Origin: Pseudomonadota bacterium
Lineage (GTDB): Bacteria; Pseudomonadota; Gammaproteobacteria; Xanthomonadales; Xanthomonadaceae
DNA: 18,012 bases
Direction: 5' to 3'
Assembly (NCBI GenBank): GCA_023430045.1
Contig: JAEZCF010000082.1
Location: 1-18,012, forward strand
Shown here: positions 13,876-18,012 of the stretch, piece after piece
Numbering within the stretch: the stretch's first letter is position 1
How the letters are laid out: the number at the start of each line of letters is the position of its first letter
The notes under the pieces: generated by a model
What the model saw: the letters and a program-made list of their open reading frames with translations, nothing else
Told to the model about the DNA's origin: nothing
Databases searched by the model: none
Program-made: the position numbers and the translations under genes

Positions 13876-15435
13876 ATGAAGTTCAGTTCGCAGACGCTGC
13901 GCACGTTCACCACGCTGCACACCTGGGTCGGACTGGTGGCCGGTTTCGCCCTGTTCGTGGCGTTCTACGCCGGCGCGCTGACGGTGTTCCACCATGACGT
14001 TCCGCTATGGCAGACGCCGCAGTCGGTGGACGCACCGCCGGCCACGCTGGCCGACGCGCAGCGCCTGCTGGACGGCGTGCTGGCCAGACATCCGGCCGCC
14101 CGCACGCATGTGGGAATGACCTTTCCCGGAAGCGACCATCCCCAGCCTGTCGCCTACTGGCAGGATGCCAAGGGCACGTGGCTGTATGCCTGGCTGGACC
14201 ATTACGACGGCAGCGTGACCCCGCCGCAGGCCGGTCTGGCCGAACTGGTCAACGAACTGCATTACACCCTGGGGCTGCCAGTCGCCGGCATCTACCTGAT
14301 GGGTATCGTCAGCCTGCTGTATGGCGTGGCGCTGCTGAGCGGACTGGTGATCCACCTGCCGAAGCTGGCCGGCGACCTGTTCGCGCTGCGTCCCGGCCGC
14401 AACCTCAAGCAGTTCTGGCAGGATGCGCACAACATCGTCGGCGTGCTGAGCCTGCCGTTCCACCTGATGTTCGCTGTCACCGGCGCGCTGTTGTGCCTGG
14501 TGTTCCTGCAGATGGCGGTGCTGAATCCGCTGCTGTACGACGGCCGGCTGATGGAGGCCCTGCCGGCGGTGATGGACACCGCGCCGATGCGCGCACCGGC
14601 AGACACGCCGGGTGGCCCGGTCCGGCTGGCCGCACTGCATGCGCGCTCGCTGCAGGTAGCCGCCAGCCAGGGCGTGCATGGCTTCACGCCCGCCTATCTG
14701 AAGCTGGCCAACGCCGGAGATGCACACGCCACCATCGAGATCACCGGCGAAGCCGAGGGCACCCTGGGGCCGGCCGGCGCGGTGGCATTCGACGTGGCAA
14801 GTGGCGAACTGCTGGCCAGCCAGTTGCCGGGCCAGCGCGACGCCAACCATGCCACGCTCAGCGCCGCGTACGCGCTGCACTTCGGCGAGTTCGGCAACGG
14901 CGTGGTGGCTTGGCTGTATTTCCTGCTCGGCCTTGGCGGTGCTTTTCTGTTCTATTCCGGCAACCTGTTGTGGATCGAATCGCGTCGCAAGCGCCGCCAG
15001 GTACTGCAGGGACGCGCGCAGGTGAACATGGCGCGGGCGACGGTGGGCTTATGCATCGGCCTGTGCCTGGCAATTTCGGCCGCCTTCGTTGCCGCCCAGG
15101 TGCTGGAGCGTTTCGCGCCGCAATCGGTGGACGCCGGCATCCGCTGGACGTGCTTCCTGACGTGGGGTGGCTGCGCGTTGTGGGCGGCCGTGCGGCGCCC
15201 TGCGCAGGCAGCGCGTGAACTGCTGTGGAGTGCCGCCGTGGTGACCGCGATGGTGCCGGTATCGCACGGCGTACTCACGGGCTACTGGTGGTGGACCAGC
15301 GCCGCACGCGGCCATTGGCCATTGTTCTGGGTGGATGCCGTCGCGCTGGCCATGGCGACCGGCTTCGCCACGCTGGCGCGCGTCACCGCCCGCCGGGCCC
15401 GCCACGGCGACCCGCACAGCGTCTGGGCGGATTGA
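13876..15435 (+). CDS. PepSY-associated TM helix protein, probable iron-uptake membrane component
   Basis: This 519-residue inner-membrane protein begins with LHTWVGLVAGFALFVAFYAGALTVFHHD, the typical PepSY-TM first helix with flanking histidines. A periplasmic PepSY-like part follows (about 45-135, ending NELHYTLGLP), then helices around IYLMGIVSLLYGVALLSGLVIHLPK and HNIVGVLSLPFHLMFAVTGALLCLVF. A second periplasmic segment (to about 325) precedes ALHFGEFGNGVVAWLYFLLGLGGAFLFYSGNLLWIE and four more C-terminal helices. Conserved histidines near membrane edges suggest heme or metal contacts; related proteins are proposed to reduce siderophore-bound iron, but that is not shown here. It is the third gene of the operon, 10 bases after the DUF3649-like gene, under a Fur-like box. 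No TonB-dependent receptor lies next to it in this window. Confidence 0.9.
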   Translation: MKFSSQTLRTFTTLHTWVGLVAGFALFVAFYAGALTVFHHDVPLWQTPQSVDAPPATLADAQRLLDGVLARHPAARTHVGMTFPGSDHPQPVAYWQDAKGTWLYAWLDHYDGSVTPPQAGLAELVNELHYTLGLPVAGIYLMGIVSLLYGVALLSGLVIHLPKLAGDLFALRPGRNLKQFWQDAHNIVGVLSLPFHLMFAVTGALLCLVFLQMAVLNPLLYDGRLMEALPAVMDTAPMRAPADTPGGPVRLAALHARSLQVAASQGVHGFTPAYLKLANAGDAHATIEITGEAEGTLGPAGAVAFDVASGELLASQLPGQRDANHATLSAAYALHFGEFGNGVVAWLYFLLGLGGAFLFYSGNLLWIESRRKRRQVLQGRAQVNMARATVGLCIGLCLAISAAFVAAQVLERFAPQSVDAGIRWTCFLTWGGCALWAAVRRPAQAARELLWSAAVVTAMVPVSHGVLTGYWWWTSAARGHWPLFWVDAVALAMATGFATLARVTARRARHGDPHSVWAD

Positions 15436-15606
15436 CTCACGCAATTCGCGGACGACGTAGCTCCCCACATCCGTCAATGCGTGGCGTGACGCTGCGGACA
15501 GGTCCGAGGACGGAACATCGTCCGGCAATGGCCTGCGGACGCATGGACACCAGGCATACCCAGGTTCCACCGCACCCTGACTGGATGCGCCGGGCCCTTC
15601 GGTTTC

Positions 15607-15629
15607 CACCTGCCGGATATCGGCAGGTG
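15607..15629 (+). terminator. Perfect 9-bp hairpin after the PepSY operon
   Basis: CACCTGCCG and CGGCAGGTG are perfect complements around the loop GATAT. It lies 171 bases downstream of the PepSY gene stop. No T-run follows, so it may be a weak terminator, an operator or an mRNA structure. Confidence 0.4.
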
Positions 15630-15670
15630 CTGGATCGCGGATTTCTGCAGCTGCCGGTATTGCCTTAGCT

Positions 15671-15684
15671 GATTACGAGTAATC
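15671..15684. promoter_or_regulatory. Palindrome GATTACGAGTAATC, possible operator
   Basis: A perfect 6-2-6 inverted repeat lies 93 bases upstream of the Cry-like start codon, at a distance suitable for control of that gene. The motif is unfamiliar to me. Its ATTAC arms resemble those of the Fur-like palindrome at 13188, but the spacing differs. Confidence 0.35.
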
Positions 15685-15735
15685 GACCGTCATTGCGACA
15701 GGAAATGTCCCGGCTGCCTCCTCGTACTCCGCTGC

Positions 15736-15748
15736 AGGAGGATCAATG
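15736..15748 (+). promoter_or_regulatory. Consensus ribosome-binding site in the wrong frame for the Cry-like gene
   Basis: AGGAGG (15736-15741) is followed after four bases by ATG at 15746. That ATG opens a 79-codon frame (to 15985) offset from the Cry-like frame. The Cry-like frame is closed by TGA at 15765-15767, so this site can serve the toxin-like protein only if the frame shifts, for example in the run of five C's at 15783-15787. One C fewer would join the two frames before the Tat-like signal. Confidence 0.5.
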
Positions 15749-15776
15749 TCACCCAACCACGACATGAGACACGCCG

Positions 15777-17225
15777 ATGAAACCCCCGAGCCCCATCCTG
15801 GATTCTGTTCCTCGTACCCCCTTGCAGGATCCTGCTCGGAGGAAGCTGCTTGCTGCCGCGGTAGCGGGGTCCGCATCACTGGCCGCAGCCCCGCTATTGG
15901 CGCGATCAGGGGAAGCGGGGGTTCTGGATGCCTTCGGGAGGCCACGAGCTCCGCTCCCCGAGCAACCATCCGGACAGCTCTATGATCTGATGCGGGAATC
16001 CACGTTGGGTGCCCTTTACCAGGTGCCCATCGTGGGCGGGCTGCTTTCCTATCTCGGCGCGTTGATCCTTCCGCGGGATGGAGAAAGCCCCGAACAGATG
16101 TGGCGGAAATACACCGACAAGCGGATATCGGAGACCGTGTTCGGGCTTGTCAGAGCGGATCTTGAAGGTCTGACGAGCGTATCCCGCCTGTATCGGGATG
16201 CAGTGACAGCCCAGGACCGCCCAACCATCCATTCGCAGAGTATCGCCAGCAATACCCAGTTCGCTGCGCTGATTCCACGCTTCCAGCTGGAGTCCGAACG
16301 GATCGCGCTGCTGCCATTGTTTGTCGCCGCTGCAACCCTGCACCTGGCGTTGCTCAGGGACATCGCACTAAAAGGCCTCGACATAGGTTTCAGTGTCGAA
16401 TCCGTGGCGAACTACAAAAACGAACTTACCAACAGGATTCAATCCTACACACGCCACGTAGACCGCGTGGTAGAGGCGGCCATCGCCAAAGCCAGGAAGG
16501 ACAATCCGAACGATGGTACGCCGGCACGGCGCAACCAACCGCTGTCCGCCATGCTGGCCGAGAAAGCGCGACTGCAGATCGAGGCAATGGATCAACGCGA
16601 CACCTGGCATGCATTCGATGCAGCACGCTACCCAGATCGCAAGCGTGTGTGGTTGCTTCGCGAGATTTTCTCGCCGATCGCCGGATGGTGGGACCTTGAA
16701 TCGCGCGCGCCGGATGAAATTCCTGACTGGAAGACGCCCGGGGTGCGAATCAACCAGTTGGAAGTCTGGTTCCGGTCACAGTGGAAAACCCAATGGCTCT
16801 CGGCAATAGCACTGCATTACGACCAGACAGACCAGACACTGCAGACGGGAGAAGTCTGGGGGAACCGTGAAGAGCTGAACATCGATCCATCTTTCTGGTT
16901 CAAGAGTGCGCGGACGACGTTCAGCGCGGGTGTCGCCCAACTGATGCTGAAGACCAGCACTGGACGAACGATCACATTGGGTCGTGACGCCGAGGCTAAT
17001 GAAGTTTCCACGGAAATTGGCTATGCGAACCATGGACTTCAGTCCATGCGCAGTGTGGGAAAAGGTCGGAGCAGTGGCGCAGCAAAGGGCGCAGTCAGTG
17101 GCATCGTCTATAGCTTCGGACTTGAGCAGCCCGGTCCCTCGCGCATCCAACCCGAGGCCGAGGCACGCATCATGCCAGTGATCTCACCCCACCTTCGTGA
17201 TTGGGTAAAGGCGCCCATTGATTGA
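15777..17225 (+). CDS. Exported protein with Cry delta-endotoxin domain I and possible beta-prism
   Basis: The 482-residue product starts with a Tat-like signal (A-R21-R22-K-L-L, then a hydrophobic run to about 42). Residues about 70-300 read as the helical pore-forming domain I of three-domain Cry toxins. LYQVPIVGGLLSYLGALILP resembles helices 1-2; the block at 169-200 (F, E, LLPLFVAAATLHLALLRD) matches the conserved helix 5; YKNELTNRIQSYTRHVDRVV matches helix 6. The block at 271-303 (MDQRDTWHAFDAARYP then LLREIFSPIAG) matches the domain I/II boundary, where Cry toxins have FP-x-YD-x-x-x-YP and LTREIYTDPIG. The remaining ~160 residues contain G- and T-rich beta-like segments, perhaps a jacalin- or domain II-like beta-prism. 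No domain III is visible. GC content is lower than in neighbours. The only in-frame ATG before the signal is 15777, with a poor ribosome-binding site. Toxicity and target are unknown. Confidence 0.8.
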   Translation: MKPPSPILDSVPRTPLQDPARRKLLAAAVAGSASLAAAPLLARSGEAGVLDAFGRPRAPLPEQPSGQLYDLMRESTLGALYQVPIVGGLLSYLGALILPRDGESPEQMWRKYTDKRISETVFGLVRADLEGLTSVSRLYRDAVTAQDRPTIHSQSIASNTQFAALIPRFQLESERIALLPLFVAAATLHLALLRDIALKGLDIGFSVESVANYKNELTNRIQSYTRHVDRVVEAAIAKARKDNPNDGTPARRNQPLSAMLAEKARLQIEAMDQRDTWHAFDAARYPDRKRVWLLREIFSPIAGWWDLESRAPDEIPDWKTPGVRINQLEVWFRSQWKTQWLSAIALHYDQTDQTLQTGEVWGNREELNIDPSFWFKSARTTFSAGVAQLMLKTSTGRTITLGRDAEANEVSTEIGYANHGLQSMRSVGKGRSSGAAKGAVSGIVYSFGLEQPGPSRIQPEAEARIMPVISPHLRDWVKAPID

Positions 17226-17289
17226 AGGAGGCTGAGCGCTGCGGGCACCAACGATCCACGGCGCAACGGCCGCCCCGTAGTGCCCACAC

Positions 17290-17320
17290 AAAAAGAAAGC
17301 GGACCCAAGGTCCGCTTTCT
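17290..17320 (-). terminator. Intrinsic terminator of pnp, possibly bidirectional
   Basis: A perfect 12-bp stem pairs AGAAAGCGGACC (17294-17305) with GGTCCGCTTTCT (17309-17320) around a 3-base loop. On the minus strand it ends in a five-T run (plus-strand A's 17290-17294), 45 bases after the pnp stop codon. On the plus strand it is followed by pyrimidine-rich CTTCC, so it may also end the convergent Cry-like transcript. Confidence 0.93.
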
Positions 17321-17364
17321 CTTCCAGACGTACGATGTGGCCCCGTGGGACACACCGGAGTCAA

Positions 17365-18012
17365 TTACTCGGCAACCACACCCTCGCCTTCTTCGACGGC
17401 CTTCATCGACAGGCGGATGCGGCCCTGCTTGTCGACTTCCAGCACCTTGACCTTGACCACGTCGCCTTCCTTCAGCTTGTCGCCGACCTTCTCCACGCGT
17501 TCGCTGGAGATCTGCGACACGTGCACCAGGCCATCCTTGCCCGGCAGGATGGTCACGAACGCACCGAAGTCCATGATCTTGGCGACCTTGCCTTCGTAGA
17601 TGCGGCCCGGCTCGACGTCCGAGGTGATCTGCTCGATGCGCGACTTGGCAGCCTGCGCAGCGATGGCATTGACCGAAGCGATGACGATGGTGCCGTCGTC
17701 CTGGATGTCGATCTGGGTGCCGGTTTCCTTGGTGATGGCCTGGATGGTGGAACCACCCTTGCCGATCACTTCACGGATCTTGTCCGGGTGGATCTTGATG
17801 GTGAGCAGGCGCGGGGCGTAATCGGACAGCTCCGAACGCGGCTCGGTCAGGCCCTTGGACATTTCGCCCAGGATGTGCAGACGGCCGGCCTTGGCCTGCT
17901 GCAGTGCCTGCTTCATGATCTCTTCGGTGATGCCTTCGATCTTGATGTCCATCTGCAGGGCAGAGACACCTTCGGCCGTACCGGCAACCTTGAAGTCCAT
18001 GTCTCCCAGGTG
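17365..18012 (-). CDS. pnp: Polyribonucleotide nucleotidyltransferase (PNPase), C-terminal part
   Basis: Only the last 215 residues are inside the window; the 5' part lies beyond the right edge. PNPase is a 3'-to-5' phosphorolytic exoribonuclease and a degradosome component. Visible are the end of the second RNase PH core (HLGDMDFKVAGT, then LQMDIKIEGITEEIMKQAL), the KH domain with its GxxG loop (IREVIGKGGSTIQAITKETG), and the S1 RNA-binding domain (GRIYEGKVAKIMDFGAFVTI, GKDGLVHVSQIS, GDVVKVKVLEVD, RIRLSMK). The short acidic tail ends EEGEGVVAE. It is convergent with the Cry-like gene. Confidence 0.97.
   Translation of the reverse strand, partial: HLGDMDFKVAGTAEGVSALQMDIKIEGITEEIMKQALQQAKAGRLHILGEMSKGLTEPRSELSDYAPRLLTIKIHPDKIREVIGKGGSTIQAITKETGTQIDIQDDGTIVIASVNAIAAQAAKSRIEQITSDVEPGRIYEGKVAKIMDFGAFVTILPGKDGLVHVSQISSERVEKVGDKLKEGDVVKVKVLEVDKQGRIRLSMKAVEEGEGVVAE

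Larger units (their letters stand above)
15436..15776. other. 341-base intergenic region upstream of the Cry-like gene
   Basis: No gene is supported here. The region holds a hairpin (15607-15629), a 14-base palindrome (15671-15684), a GACA/TGTC inverted repeat (15697-15709), and a consensus AGGAGG at 15736-15741. Another short stem pairs CCTCCT (15717-15722) with that AGGAGG across 13 bases. The last 100 bases are richer in A and T than the flanking operon and probably carry the promoter of the Cry-like gene. Confidence 0.5.

Noticed and set aside
15746..15985. 79-codon frame with a perfect AGGAGG site overlapping the Cry-like gene start.
   Set aside because: It is not annotated as a separate gene because beyond the first codons its sequence is low-complexity and unlike any family. 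The site itself is reported as a finding on the gene's 5' end.
17222..17289. AAGGAGG directly after the Cry-like stop codon, suggesting a following gene.
   Set aside because: No ATG, GTG or TTG lies at a suitable distance, and the pnp terminator follows at once.
17226..17290. GGGCAC / GTGCCC complementary pair downstream of the Cry-like gene.
   Set aside because: Only six base pairs with a loop of more than 30 bases; easily chance in GC-rich DNA.
1..18012. Search for CRISPR arrays, insertion sequences, phage genes or attachment-site duplications, including a tRNA-Pro 3'-end repeat.
   Set aside because: No regularly spaced repeats, transposase or integrase frames, or second copy of the tRNA 3' end were seen by eye.

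Overview
The window is high-GC DNA from a gammaproteobacterium of the Xanthomonadaceae, most likely Stenotrophomonas. Three things point there: the protein sequences of ThrS, IF3, L20, L35, PheST, IhfA and PNPase; the gene order; and a pair of GTAG-type short palindromic repeats between pheS and pheT that look like the SMAG repeats of S. maltophilia. This assignment was made by eye, not by a database search.

Layout. At the left edge, on the minus strand, is a KgtP-like MFS transporter (68-1402), divergent from a GAF / degenerate GGDEF / EAL protein on the plus strand (1854-3641). From about 3.7 to 13.1 kb the minus strand carries the classic translation cluster. Read in the direction of transcription it is thrS, infC, [M28 peptidase], rpmI, rplT, pheS, pheT, ihfA, a MerR-type regulator and tRNA-Pro(GGG). 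The order is that of the E. coli thrS-infC-rpmI-rplT-pheST-ihfA cluster. Here, however, a secreted M28 aminopeptidase gene sits between infC and rpmI, and strong intrinsic terminators lie after infC and between rplT and pheS. infC appears to start at a non-canonical ATC codon. Upstream of thrS is a short reading frame, M-S-T-T-T-A-P-C-stop, followed by a GC hairpin and six U. This looks like a threonine-sensing transcription attenuator.

Divergent from thrS, a plus-strand operon (13300-15435) encodes two small membrane proteins (DUF3325-like and DUF3649-like) and a PepSY-TM protein. A 17-bp palindrome resembling a Fur box precedes it, which suggests an iron-responsive inner-membrane module.

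The most unusual gene is at 15777-17225. It encodes a 482-residue protein with a Tat-like signal followed by a region that reads like domain I of Bacillus Cry delta-endotoxins. The conserved helix-5 block and the block at the domain I/II boundary are both recognisable. The C-terminal part is short and may be a beta-prism, and no third domain is visible. The gene is lower in GC than its neighbours, is preceded by several palindromes, and has an anomalous 5' end: the only good ribosome-binding site serves a different frame. The right edge holds the 3' part of pnp on the minus strand, separated from the Cry-like gene by a strong hairpin that may terminate both.
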